From: Asterochloris sp. CNOR1
Lineage: Eukaryota; Chlorophyta; Trebouxiophyceae; Trebouxiales; Trebouxiaceae
Direction: 5' to 3'
Length of the DNA stretch: 64,000 bases
Assembly (NCBI GenBank): GCA_963969365.1
Contig: OZ017757.1
Location: 1,674,001-1,738,000, forward strand
Shown here: piece after piece, positions 11,586 through 22,746 of the stretch
How the letters are laid out: every line of letters starts with the position of its first letter
Numbering within the stretch: the first letter of the stretch is position 1
Position numbers and translations under genes: made by a program
Notes under the pieces: model-generated
What the model was told of the DNA's origin: nothing
The model's input: only the letters and a program-made list of their open reading frames with translations
Databases searched by the model: none

Positions 11586-12622
11586 CGTCAGGGAACAGCT
11601 GCTGAGCAGTGTACGATGGCGTGAGCGTCTGGAATTGGCTCAACGGTCAGGTCTTGATAACCTCATGCCAAGCATAGGTCATATTATCACAGGCCATGTG
11701 ACACCCTGCAACCTGGAATAATTTATCTTTGCTTCCTTTCTGGGTGGCTGTGCAGCACTCACTTCAACTCTCACCTCAAACGACGCTCTGCAGCCACTAC
11801 GACGCTGAAAGCAATTGCATCTACAATCGTTACACAGAGGCATCAAGGCTTCAGGCCCCTGCAGAACACCAAAATCAGCGTTGCTACCATGGGTTGGAGG
11901 TGGCGCTGACCATCCCCCAGCCAGGTTTGAGCAATCCTGAGGAGGAATCGCGAATCTTCTGGGCAGTGAGTGTTGGGTACAAGCAGCACCTGTGAATGGC
12001 AATACCAGGTTGGCATTTATGTTGCTGCGATGGATTTGATGCCAAGGCATGGTGCCTGACTACAGTGCCCATTGCAGCGGCACTGTCACCATGCAGCGCC
12101 TTGGCAGGCAGTGCCTTGCACTATGTTATCATGATCGACTTGGGTCTTGACGCTCCAGGGTGAGAAGTCATCTCTGATATGAGCCACTCCATGCAACCCC
12201 CAAGAGTCCCTGAACACAGTCAGCGCAACAGTGGCAGGGCTGAGCTGCAGAGACTGCACAATGAGGATGAGGGCACAAATAGGGACATTGGTTTGAACAT
12301 GAGCCTCTCCAGCCAGCACTTGGTATAATTGGCCGCCAATGATTGGCCGGGCCAACAGTGAAGCAGCAACACGAAAAGGCAAATCAGGCAGCGCAGCTGA
12401 GATGATGACAAGATCTCTCAAGTCAATTTTGCTACCGCAGAAGGGTGGCACACCAATGCAGCAGCCATATATGGCACTGCAGTGCACCTATATAGGGGCT
12501 GTTGGACAGCATGGCTGATACAATTGCCCAGATCCCCTTTGTCATGCTACTCAAGCAACAAAAGCAGTCTTTAACATAAAAGCCTGCATCAGACTTTTGC
12601 AGAGCGTTTCAGAAGTTGAGGT
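11586..12622. other. Intergenic stretch upstream of BFN
   Basis: It lies between the BFN start codon and the CRN-type stop codon on the same strand. It holds the shared 30-mer at 11677-11706. Otherwise I see no convincing coding region; the short open frames have no recognisable composition. Confidence 0.55.
11677..11706 (-). promoter_or_regulatory. Shared promoter-proximal 30-mer, copy 1 (BFN)
   Basis: It lies 92-121 bp upstream of the BFN start codon and matches 16282-16311 at 27 of 30 positions. Invariant cores on the plus strand are ATCACAGGC and ATGTGACACCC. GTCACA reads on the minus strand, the direction of transcription. It could be a transcription-factor site or a remnant of a small repeat. 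Confidence 0.5.
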
Positions 12623-15600
12623 TCATTCAAGCTCCATTGAATCATCGTCTGGCTCAGGTGTAGTTAAGCCAGTGTTGGGGGGAGAAGAAGGTGTATTGGG
12701 GTTCCTGATCACCTCTTCAGGCAACAACATCACCTCTTGTCGGATGGTCTGCATCAGGCTCACAACCCTTGGGGAGCAATCAGAGATTTTTGGCAGCCGC
12801 CTCATCCACTTCCACTGGTGAAACACCTCGATGGGCACCACAAAGCACAGGACAACGCTAGTGACTTGGGCAGGCAAGTTGTCAAGCACCTTGAAGAGAG
12901 CCCTGCTGACTGAGTGAGTCTTGCTGATTGTGATCTGCCAGAGGTATGCCTGCCATGCGTCTGACACGCCGGAGCTGGACAATGTCAGGCTGTCGATGGC
13001 GCCTTGGGTCCTGCTGTAGGGCCTAGCATATGTCTTCAGCTGATAGAAGCTAACATCCTCAAGCTGGTTAAACCAGATTGTGTCCAATGTGCCAAAATTG
13101 ACATCGTGCTGACGATCCTGAGCCTGCTGTGCGCTTTCCACTTTCTCATCACCTTGCTGATTGACAAGCTCCCTGCAGCAGAACAACATCATTGAGCAGC
13201 ACCTCACCAAATGACCTGCTGTGCTTCGGCAGCTTGAGCAAAATCAATTATCTGTCAAGCGGTGTCAGTAAGCAGAGTGGCACCTGATGGGCAGGTCATG
13301 GCCTGAGGCAAGAGCGATGTGTGCAATGTCCTCCAAAATTTCGCCATGCCTCGCCTGCACGGCCTGTACAAAGGCACGAACTGAGGCAGACTAGCGCACG
13401 GCCTTGGCCAACACAGGGCCCTCAGGTGCATCGTGTTGACATGTGGCACAAGCTACACAAACAGCTCACCGATGACTGCCCAGCAGCACCACTGGTTGCT
13501 GGCAGCCACGCCCGGATGTACTCTGCTGTTTGGGATGCAAACTGCTTTATAGCAAGGTAGTGGACCCAGCGGCTTGCAAAACGGGCCTCGCAGGTCACCA
13601 AAGCAACCAGGCCATCCTCTCTCCCTGCATCATGACAGGTGAACATGTGGTGGCGTCAAGGGGAGCGCAGCACATGAGGCATCATTACAGCTCACACTTG
13701 GACCACTGTGTAGGATGGAACACAATGAGAGGGTGTGCCTGACGGAATGGCGTGTCGGAGACGGCCTCCGGTGCAATCAGAACATTGAAGGGGACCTTTG
13801 CCAAGGCTTTCATGACCATTGCATCCATAGGATCATGAAAGATGGCTCTTGGGATGCCATTGCGTCTGGCCAGCCGCTCAAGAGCCTGCATTCGACATGC
13901 GAAAAGTCCCAGGTTGTTGCAATAGCACTGTGTGTCGCAAATGCTGGCAATTTACCTGCTTTTCAGTCATGTCTGCATAGACAACCTGCCGCAGGTCAAG
14001 GACCTCAGCGTGGCGCCAGAGGGGCAGGATGATAGGAGCCTCGCCGATACTGCGCGGGATGCGCAGGAACTCCCGGTAGTCTTTAGCATGCGGCGAGTGT
14101 GCCACAACTGCTTGAGTCCACCTGCAACAGGCCTGACGTCAGCCAAAGGAGCCTATTGGCCAACAGCTACAAGCGGAGGTTCAAATACCTGAAGGCCAGA
14201 GGTTTGTCGGGCTTCACCCCATCCACAGCATAATACACTCCCTTCTCATCTGTGAGCTTCTGCAGCAATGCACAGCAGAGGTGAACATCACGTCAGGTAC
14301 ATACTGCATTGCACTGCACCATGAGTGCTGCATGGCGCTCAGGCAGATGTTGATTGTTGCCAAAGCTACCTCTTCGGCAGCAGCTTTTGTGAGACGCTGC
14401 ACTTCTGCTCCACTGCAGCTGGGCGTGAAGTAGTGGTAGTCAGACGCATGCCACAGAACTGCATGGCCGGCATGCAGGTGCCTGTAAGCAAGCATGCCGT
14501 GAACACATGCTAAGTAGCATGCATGTGTTGCTGTGACAAGGAAGCATGTGCTGTGGCATGTGGCAGACAAACCCAGGAAGAGTGGTCCAAACTATTGCGC
14601 AATGAGGCTTGCCTGCAACATGACGAGCAGCATGCCTCTGGGCAAGTAAGCCAGGGCTCTGGCAAGTGACCCTGAGCACTTTGCAAACCAGAACCATGTA
14701 GGCAAGCATGCCCAAATGCAACATGCACAAGCAAAATGCATGTACCCCTTGAAGCGCTATGGCAAACATACCTGAGCAGGTAGTACACCAGAAACATGCT
14801 CTTGCCCACACCAGGATTGCCAGACACTACCACTTGCTGGTACACTGGTATGCCTTCAACATCCTTGCGTTCCAAAAACTCATACAGGTCCATATATGCC
14901 TGCCTGCAAGCAAGCATGATGACTGGGCCATGAGAGACCAGCCTCTTCAGAGCTGAGCAAACAAGCGTGATGAACTTTGCTTGCCTGATCTTCAGCTTGT
15001 TGCCAAAGCCCCTCTTCTCGCCCAAGAAGAACACACCATCTGGCAGGTCGTACCATTCCACTGGGAAGGGGTCCCCTGACTTGATGTGAGCTGCAAACGC
15101 TACCACCGCTGGCCTAGGTGGTGTGTTAGGTGCTACAGACGCACCTGCACACGGCAGAGGGTGACTCAGTGCCCGTCTAGCAGGCTGACCACAACACTGT
15201 ACAGCACCACTTGGAGGCTCAGGCACCTATGCGCCCTGCCCACAGGACCCTGAACACTGTCAACGCTGCGCTCAAGGTCGCTCAACCTCTGCAGCCCTGG
15301 CGCACATACTCACCTGATGTCGCTGCTTGAACAACAGGCATGTGTTTGCTCACGGTCGGGGCTGCTGCAGGAGAGAAACACCAGACGGGCATGTTTTGGG
15401 GGCCTTTGCAAGCAGGCGCGTGTGATGGGTCCTCGCTCCTTGGTACCTTCCCACTAGATGAGGGAGCACAGAAGCTGCGTCCCACTTGCTCAGACCCAGC
15501 AGAGGTTGACCATGGCCAGGCCCAGCCATGGTGCTCTCATGGTGTTGCGCCCATAGCAAGCATGCCTTGTCCACCGGACACAGCGTAGGCGGTATGCTGG

Positions 15601-16220
15601 TGGGCGCCGCTCACCTCCTGATGCAGCGCCCACTCAGCAGGCGGCACACCGCCCTCAGCTGTGTTAGAGCACACACGCGCAGCAAAGTCCTCATTTGTGG
15701 GCTCAGAGCACCCAACAGCTGGGTACAGGACCCAGAGCAGGGCTCTGCCTGGAGCGTGACACCTGCTGTGGCACAACAAGTGCCCCTGTAGCCCCCGCAC
15801 AAGCCACTCATTGCAATGTGCACAAGCCAGAGTGGTCAAAGCGCCAACAGGTCTCACTTGCGGCCTTCGGCTTGAGAGCTCCCACGGCACTGGAGGAACG
15901 TCGCTGACAAGCCCCACCCATGAGGCACACAACATGCAGCTCAACACAAGCAGCCCCGGTACCCAGGACCAACCCCACCAGGTGAGCCAGCACGCAAGCT
16001 GCAGCCTGTGGCGTTTGTGAGCCTGAGCAGACCAGAGCAAACATGATGGGCGGCTGGCCTGAAGCAGGATCCCACCTGCCAAGTCTTCCAGCTCTTGTCT
16101 CAGGAGCTGGACATGCTCCCGATAAGAGCGCGCACCATCGAAGTTCCCCTTTAGCAGCAGTCTCTCTGCCTCCTGGGTGAGCTGGTCAATGCGATCCCTC
16201 AGTTCCTCAGCAGTAACCAT
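12623..16220 (-). CDS. Crinkler/RHS-type protein: UVR-like helix, P-loop NTPase, C-terminal nuclease-like domain
   Basis: About ten exons. 16220-16076 starts MVTAEELRDRIDQL and encodes a UVR-like coiled helix. 15484-15314 is a Ser/Pro linker. 15144-14985 gives PFPVEWYDLPDGVFFLGE. 14903-14772 carries the Walker A motif VVVSGNPGVGKSMFLVYYLL. Exons 14481-14370, 14259-14189 and 14121-13956 continue the NTPase (VVAHSPHAKDYREFLR ... ILPLWRHAEVLDL). About 13885-13700 has RNGIPRAIFHDP, then come FASRWVHYLAIKQF (about 13620-13500) and GEILEDIAHIALASGHDLPI (about 13385-13285). The last exon, from about 13180, holds the nuclease-like block (YARPYSRTQGAIDSL ... LYLWQITISKTH type) and ends DDDSMELE. The order matches CR/RHS proteins of oomycetes, fungi and some algae, where the C-terminus has a restriction-endonuclease-like fold. 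I see no signal peptide or LxLFLAK motif, so it looks like an intracellular family member, not a secreted effector. The intron after 14985 has a GC donor. Two central junctions are not settled. Confidence 0.8.
14660..14705 (-). repeat. Copy of the exon end coding FLVYYLLR with its donor
   Basis: In the intron after 14772 a degenerate copy of the exon edge appears on the minus strand. It reads MVLVCKVLRVTC in frame, against MFLVYYLLRYVC at the real junction. It lies about 105 bp into the intron. Confidence 0.65.
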
Positions 16221-17030
16221 CTACGGGAATCAAGGGAGACCAGAATGAGGGGGCTGTGGGGCATGCAGAGGCAGCTGCAAAGGTCATGTCATCACAGGCT
16301 ATGTGACACCCCGGGCAAATTGTCTGAAAATGGGGCTGACGTGTTGATACTAGGGCTGATGAGACACAGCCATCGTCCTACATAGGCCTGGCACCCGTAA
16401 AGGATAGACACTGGGCAAATCTCAGTGCCGTGACAGAACTCGACAACTGGACCTCACAGGGCCCGATAACGAGGGGAATCATGGGAGGGTCCTAAGATGA
16501 GCAGTGCCACACAGCCTGCACGGCAGGACCAGCTTTGCAACCTTCACAGCACTGTCGAGATGTCCAAGGAGACAGCGAAATGGGTCTAGAGACGAAGGCA
16601 AAAGCCGGGCTGGGCTGAGCTAAATTGCAATCGAGCTTACAGACGACATCAATCATAAGTGGGTGGAGCTCCTGAAGGCAGAGCTTTACACCTCAGCAGG
16701 CCCTCATGTAACAACAATGGACAGCCCTGCGGCCAGACAGGGTTGCAGCTCATGCCATGCCCAGTATCATGCTGGTGCAAGCAGGCCAGAGAAGGAATGT
16801 CAGCTGGTTGGGTCCTGGCCCCTGGAGGCGCTTGAGCGCCTGGAACTGCTCTGCCGCTTCCTCTTTAGAACATCCTGACATGCTGCATTCCCTGAAACAC
16901 TGCAAGCAAGTGGCACTCCACATGGACCAAGAGCGCCCTGCACGCAACATGAGAGCGTATACCCACAGCCTGGAGGGGCCAGATGCCAGCAGGGCTTTGT
17001 GGTCAATTGAAATATCTGATCTCTGAAGAG
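16221..17030. other. Intergenic stretch upstream of the CRN-type gene
   Basis: Apart from the 30-mer at 16282 I see no supported gene. A minus-strand frame at 16750-16950 with SKEEAAEQFQALKRL could be a 3' exon of the next gene but cannot be placed. Confidence 0.45.
16282..16311 (-). promoter_or_regulatory. Shared promoter-proximal 30-mer, copy 2 (CRN-type gene)
   Basis: It lies 62-91 bp upstream of the CRN-type start codon, in the same orientation relative to the gene as copy 1 has to BFN. It differs from copy 1 at three positions. Confidence 0.5.
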
Positions 17031-17039
17031 GATGCTGAG

Positions 17040-20000
17040 GAGTTAGGCCGCGCTTTCATGTCAGCCAGCACCTTCTCAGAATCTCATCATTCTCGTTTTG
17101 GTGGAGCCACGTCAGGACCTGTAGGCATGACGAGCAGTTAGCAGGAGACCAAGACTTGGCACGTCAAGCTCAGCAGCAGGAGCTTACCAACAAGCCAGCA
17201 TGAGGCTAGAGCACACCTGTGTCTGCATACAGCGACACCATGCCAGGGCCCACAGCTTCACAGTTTAACAGCAGTCAGGATGGCAGGAGAAGCAGTGTGG
17301 GTTGTTGTGCAGAACAAGATTCAATGCCTGCTCCGTATTGCGGACCTGCCGGCACTTGGCCAGAGCCGCCTGCGCTGCAGGTGCCACAAGGTGCCGTGAG
17401 GCATGTGGCCCTGAAATTGGACTGCGATGGGGTGGCTGTGCAAGTCTCCCCACGTCCTGTCTGGCAGCAAATCCTGCCCTGATGCGCCTGTCTTTGCTGG
17501 CTGTGGCAGCCCAGGTGGCATGCCCACAGACCCCAGCCCAGGCGGGGACCCTGTGGCAGAGCCCCTGGTCGCAGACGCTGCCTGATGCTGATGTCCAACA
17601 GCCTGGGCTCTGCTGCGCCTGCCTGGCTGTGAACCTGCCGAGCTCTCTCTTGCAATAGGCTGCTGCATCTGGACACTAGTTGAGCCAGATGCTAAGGATG
17701 CCCTAGCAAGGCTGGTGGCTGAGCTGCTGCCTGCCTGACTGCTAGAGCCTGCTGCTGCCTGGCTTCTGCAGGTCCATATCCTCTCATGTCGCAGGCCTTC
17801 GTCCAGCAGGTAGAACCGAAAGGTGGGAGGCTTCAAGTCACCGTCCCAGATCAGCATGAACTGGCTGTCACTGACAGAGACCTGACCAGGTGTACATGCC
17901 AAAAGGATCTGCATGCAGCGCAGAAAAATCGTGACGTCACCGCCTCAGTGAGGCCTCCACTACAGCACCCTCCCCTGCAGCACCCCTCAACGGGGGGCAG
18001 CGCCAGCAGGCTGTCTTGGAGGAGCAGCTCTAAGCAGTTGGCGGCAGCACGCAACTTTGACTGCAGAGCACATTGCTGCAGGTCGTCTCCGTGAGGCTGT
18101 GTGCAAGCAGGCTACCTTCGAGGAGCAGGCCCAACAAGCCACTGTGGCTGCTAAATGCGCTGCTCTTGAGCGTCTCAGCGAGTCTCAGAGGCTGCTGGCT
18201 GAGGCCCATGAGGCGGCTGAGGCTGCAGGTGCGCACTGCTGCTGAACGTCTCAGTGAGCTTCGACGCCAGCAGGCTGATTTGGAAGGACAGTTGGCACTG
18301 CACAGTCTGCACATGCCAGCTGTGGCAGTGCAGAGCAGAGGCTGGCCGAGCCAGAGCAGCAGCGCTTGGCGTCAGAGGGACAGCTATGGGCGTCCCAGGC
18401 TGTGCACAAAGCTGCAGCCAGCAATGCGTGTGCAAGAGCAGCTATGTGGTAGGTGCACTGCTGCCTGTCACTCCTCTGATACAAAGGGTGTGGGGCGCAG
18501 CCCAGCCTCGCATGAGGCCCCATGATGAGGCTCTGTGGCGCCAGCCATTTGCTTCTGTCAAACAGCTGCTGGCTGCCCCTGGCCACACCTCAAGGAGGAA
18601 AGCTCACGCCAGCCGCCAGCGCCATGCTTCCCAGCCATGCGGCTTTGCGTACCACAGCGATACTTGCGGCCCTGGGTGCTTGCCTGTAGTGCCCTGGCAG
18701 CTGCAGTCTTGTTGCTGAGTGCGACGCAAACTTGAAGACCTCCCACAGGCATGAGCGGAGCCTGGAAGGGGACATTCACTCGCTGACTGCAGGGATCCAC
18801 TCTGCTAGGAGAAACTCCTTGGCAGCCAGCAGCCACTTCCACAGCTTCCAGGTTTTCTTCTCCTGCAGGTGCTGGATGCCCACTGAGAGCAGCTCGTCCA
18901 CGGTGGGTTCATTGGCCAGCTGGGCTGTCTGCTCGGCACCGTCTTCATTGCCTGTCTCCTGCTCACTCTCATCACTGCTCATGAGCAGGTCACTAATGTT
19001 GGTGGCCTTTCAGCTGCAGCAGCACATTGAGATGTGGGGATCTACAATAGCAGGCAATGAGCCAGTTTTACCAAGGGCCACCTCAGGTGGGTCCCACATC
19101 CAGAAGCAGCATGCTGTTGATGTGCCACCAGCAAAATAGGTTGAGCCATGCTACAGTGATAGGCCTCCAGCCTCGTAGCTACACAGGGTGGCCCCAAAAC
19201 ACCCAGAGCTGAGCCAGGCATCCAGGCCTAGAAGCTGCAATCTGGCCACAAGCCAAGCACAATATTGTACTGGTATGCAGCTGCTGTGCAGCCAGCCCCA
19301 GGCTTGCATCTTGCTCCAGAATACACTATGATTACACTCACGCCAGGAGATAGCCTGCACTGCTGACAGGACAGTCAGAGGGAAGCTGCTGCTTGCACCT
19401 TGGCCGCATAGGGTGCCAGTCCAGAAGGCAGCATGCCCCCCTTGTGCTGCTGCCTGGCGACGATGCTTGAGCTTGTCCTGAGAGCTGCCCCACTGCTCCA
19501 ATGCCAAAGGCCAGGGAGATGATACTGAGAAGCAGCCTGTCCACCTTGTTCTTTGTGCTGCCTGGCGCTCACTTCAGCTGCCCGCTGCTGGAGCTCACTC
19601 AGAAAGATGCTGAGCAGATTCAGGCGCTCCTCCTGGGGGACCGTCCCCCAGAAGGGCTTGACCTTGGCCATGCGCTCCCAGAGCGCCTGGCCCTTGTAGT
19701 CAGTCTGCAGAGGGAGTGGCTCCTATCAAGTCAACATGAAGCCACTGCAGCGCTGCCGTGCTGGGGCACCACATCAAGTCTTACTGCAGCAGAGTTGACT
19801 GTTGTCAGCTGCGGCCTGGCAAATCTCTAGAGCAACACCATGCCGTGCTGCAGTAGAGCCACCCCATCCTGAGACAGATCCTGGTTGTGGGCCACACCTG
19901 GGGCGCATGCACCATGCTGCAGCACACATGAACACCTAGGGTTTGCCTGGCCTTCTGCAGCCCAACTGAAAGACACTGCAACGCATATGAAGAGCTCGAG

Positions 20001-20690
20001 GCCATGCCACAGCACAGATGTACAGCGTCACTGCACTTGTCTGCCGGCTATGCATGTCTGGTTGGCTGCAACTGGCCTTATCAACACAAGCAAGCAGCAT
20101 AACTCGTCTGCCTGCACATCAGTGAAGCATCGTGCTGAGCCAACTGAGCTCAGAGCATGATTCGAGACTCTCTCTGAGAGACCGGCGCATTGCTTGGAAG
20201 CTCATATATATGAGTCCAGCATCAGTGCGCGTGACATCCAGCGTGTCAGCAAAGTGCACCCAATGGCCATGTATCCCACCAAAGAGCAGTCCCTGCAGCA
20301 ACCATGCCAAGAGCTGGCTGCTTTGGTGGGTTACACAGCCAGCAGCAGCTGTGCAACACCATGCGGGGGCCAGACTGTATTCCTCTGCAGTCCACCAGCA
20401 GCAGCTGCTTGGTGGCCGTGATCTCTCATGGGAGATATCTGCGGCAGGGCTCAAGGACTTACCAGCACCAGCAAGCCACCTCATGACCTGGACATTCTGG
20501 GATGCTCCCCAGTGCAGAAATGCTGCTGGCCTTGCTGCAGCCAAAGGGGCAGTGCCGGGAGCAAGCATCCTATCGCCCTCACATTGCTCAGGTATGCCCT
20601 CATCTGGGGCTTCTTAGGCTCCTTTCCCTTGCCACCCTTCCTCTTGGTATTGCTGCCCCCTTTCATGAACAGATCCTTGCTGGGGCTCAA
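17040..20690 (-). CDS. Charged multi-exon protein, possibly related to the algal DUF629/ubiquitin-hydrolase-like family
   Basis: Candidate exons on the minus strand are 20690-20590 (MSPSKDLFMKGGSNTKRKGG, then KGKEPKKPQMRAYLSN), about 19692-19550 (YKGQALWERMAKVKPFWGTV and PQEERLNLLSIFLSELQQRA), 18985-18800 (NEPTVDELLSVGIQHLQEKK, TWKLWKWLL), about 17914-17700 (VSVSDSQFMLIWDGDLKPP, LLDEGLRHERIW) and perhaps 17115-17057 (VLTWLHQNENDEILRR). The basic start, the VKPFW-EER-LL stretch and the TWKLWKW segment recall a repeated family of large green-algal proteins annotated near ubiquitin hydrolases or DUF629. That link is from memory and not secure, and I see no catalytic Cys or His box. Coiled-coil-like codons on the opposite strand at 17995-18300 complicate this region. 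Real coding sequence is likely; the model and function are uncertain. Confidence 0.4.
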
Positions 20691-21761
20691 CCTGTGGTTT
20701 GCAGTTCGTCTAAGAACGCCTGATGTAATGGTGAAACCATTTTGTCAGACGCTCGCCGAGCGTTTTTGCTGACCCAGAAGGGAAGTATCTAGCAGTGTGT
20801 TCAACTAGGCATGAGAATGGTGCACGCAATCATTCATTTGGTTTAATCAGGGTGTCTGACAGCGAAAGACTTTTGACCCCTCTATTTTTACCCAGTATCA
20901 TGCAATCTTCACGCTCAGCCCATGTCGCCCTGAATTCCAGGCAGCATCTGTGCACCCAAGCTTCGGGCAGGCGGCATGCCTCTTCCAAACAGAATTTGTG
21001 ACATCAGCTGCAGGCAGGCGCCTGAGGAAGAAGCTCACTGGCAGCTGCAGTGATCTTGGCAATTGAGGGCCTCCACAACTGCATTCAGAGCATCAAGACC
21101 CAGCATGCTGGGGATTCCAGTCTGGTCAAAGCCTAGATACTTTTCAGCACATATGTTCTGGTCCTTTTCAGCGCTGCAGAGATTTGGCTGCATATCATGT
21201 CATTCATAGCTGGCAGCAGTTGCACCAGCTGGAGGGAACAGACTTGAAGAGCGCCCATACCCTGTGCAATTGCACCTCACCAGGGTAGCAGAGCCATCTG
21301 ACAAGCCCTGAAAGCAACTTCAGGCACGCATACAGGGAGCTGTACACCCGCTCACATCCTCAGGACCCAGCATGCCTGCCCTGTTCGTCAAGCCTGGCCT
21401 GGCCCCCAAGCTTCACCAGCCTGGTACGCTGCATGAAGATTGCGCAAGATCACTGAATCATGAAACAATCCATCTCAGCCTCTGTCAGGCTCCTCCGTCC
21501 TGCGTGCACCTCCTGGCTGGCTGGTGCATTCTGCTGAGTGGGCCACCGCATAGTCCTGCACCCCCAGAGCTGTACATGTAGCTCAGCCTCTATTGCAGGT
21601 TGCCGTCATACCTCCCTGCTGTGTGCCCTGCAGCAGCTGGCCGCACCTCACTTGCTGCAGAGACATGCCTGCTGCACACCCCCCCTCTGCTGCGTGTTGG
21701 GTGTTGTGACTGAGGGTGCACCGCCCCTGCAGCTGAAGGCGTGCCTCCCTGCTGCATGCAG
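20691..21761. other. Stretch without a supported gene
   Basis: It lies between the start of the minus-strand charged protein and the first exon-like stretch of the next plus-strand gene. It is more AT-rich than its flanks around 20780-20960 and probably holds divergent promoters. I see no RNA gene or repeat. Confidence 0.45.
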
Positions 21762-22184
21762 GCACCCTGCTGAAGCTGGCAGGGCTGCTGGCCCTGGGCA
21801 TCCTGCTCCACTGCCACCGGTCTGATGTGAGGGACAGCTCTGTCAAGCTGCTGGCTGCTGACATGCAACGCCTGCACCCCGAGACCCACTCCCACGACCT
21901 CAGGCTACAGATGGCCGCCCAGTCAGCGGCAGCAGACTGCGAGGAGGAAGAGTGTGACCTCAGCCTGCCTCTGTGGACTGCTGCGCCCCTGGAGGTGGAC
22001 CCACAGCTGCAGATTGCCCTGTCGGAGGATGCTGTACAGTGTACTGCCTGGTGCACAGATTTCGCCCGCACAGTTGCTGAGGGGCAGCAGTGCCTGGAGA
22101 GGTGCCTGCAGCACCCAGGCATGGCGACCTGGCAGCACAGCCTCCAGCAGCAGGCTGCCAGCGCTCACACCCGGCCCAGGTGCG
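21762..22184 (+). CDS. Exon-like coding stretch, possible N-terminus of the 22.7-24.9 kb glycosyltransferase-like gene
   Basis: After a TGCATGCAG acceptor the plus strand reads GTLLKLAGLLALGILLHC, a possible membrane anchor. A 120-residue acidic and Gln-rich stretch without stops follows (MQRLHPETHSHDLRLQM ... CLERCLQHPGMATW). It ends at a GTGCGC donor. I recognise no family. A type II anchor would suit a Golgi glycosyltransferase, but the junctions to the next exon were not established and it could be a separate gene. Confidence 0.4.
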
Positions 22185-22617
22185 CACCTGCCACCTGATC
22201 TGGCGCAGCTCCAGCAGGGTCCTGTCCCCTCTGTGCCCTCTGACACAGCCCAGCTGCAGCCTGCAGCAGTCCTGGCAGCAGCGGCAGGCCGCTCAGACTG
22301 ACACGTCCCTCTGATTGACTGTGCGACGTCAACATCCTCCCTGTCTTGGCTCACCAGAGGAGCATCTAGGGCTAGGAGTATAATGTGGGGACAACTGGAG
22401 TGTGGCACCTGGCCATCGCTCTGCTATGTTGGAGCTGGCTTGATATGGTTGATGCGATCCCATAGGCTGTGCACAGGCCCTGAATGATGCACCTCGCACT
22501 CACTGTTTCTGATGGGATTGCCTGACCTAGATGCTGTCAGGGCCTGCTCAACCCCGCCTTGCAGCAGGGTGATGCTTTGACTCCCACACAGAATTAACCT
22601 GCTCGTCTGCCCGCGAT

Positions 22618-22657
22618 GCAGCCAGGACATTCACTCTGTGGCCTGCCTGTGTGGGAT
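22618..22657 (+). repeat. Copy of the acceptor and exon start at 22747
   Basis: GCAGCCAGGACATTCACTCT at 22618 is a decayed copy of GCAGTCAGGGCATCCACTTT at 22743. Both continue with GTGGCCT and a TGTGGGA core. The offset is about 125 bp. Confidence 0.75.
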
Positions 22658-22746
22658 GGATGCCCGAAGAAGGGTAGCACCCATCTCAGTTGCCCTGCAC
22701 AGGCTCTGCAATGCCACTCCAGCGCCCTGACTGCGTGCAGCTGCAG

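Noticed and set aside
12623-16220. Idea that the P-loop gene is a bacterial-type or viral insertion
   Set aside because: It has about ten introns, the same codon bias as its neighbours, the same promoter 30-mer as the adjacent gene and matches eukaryotic CR/RHS proteins.
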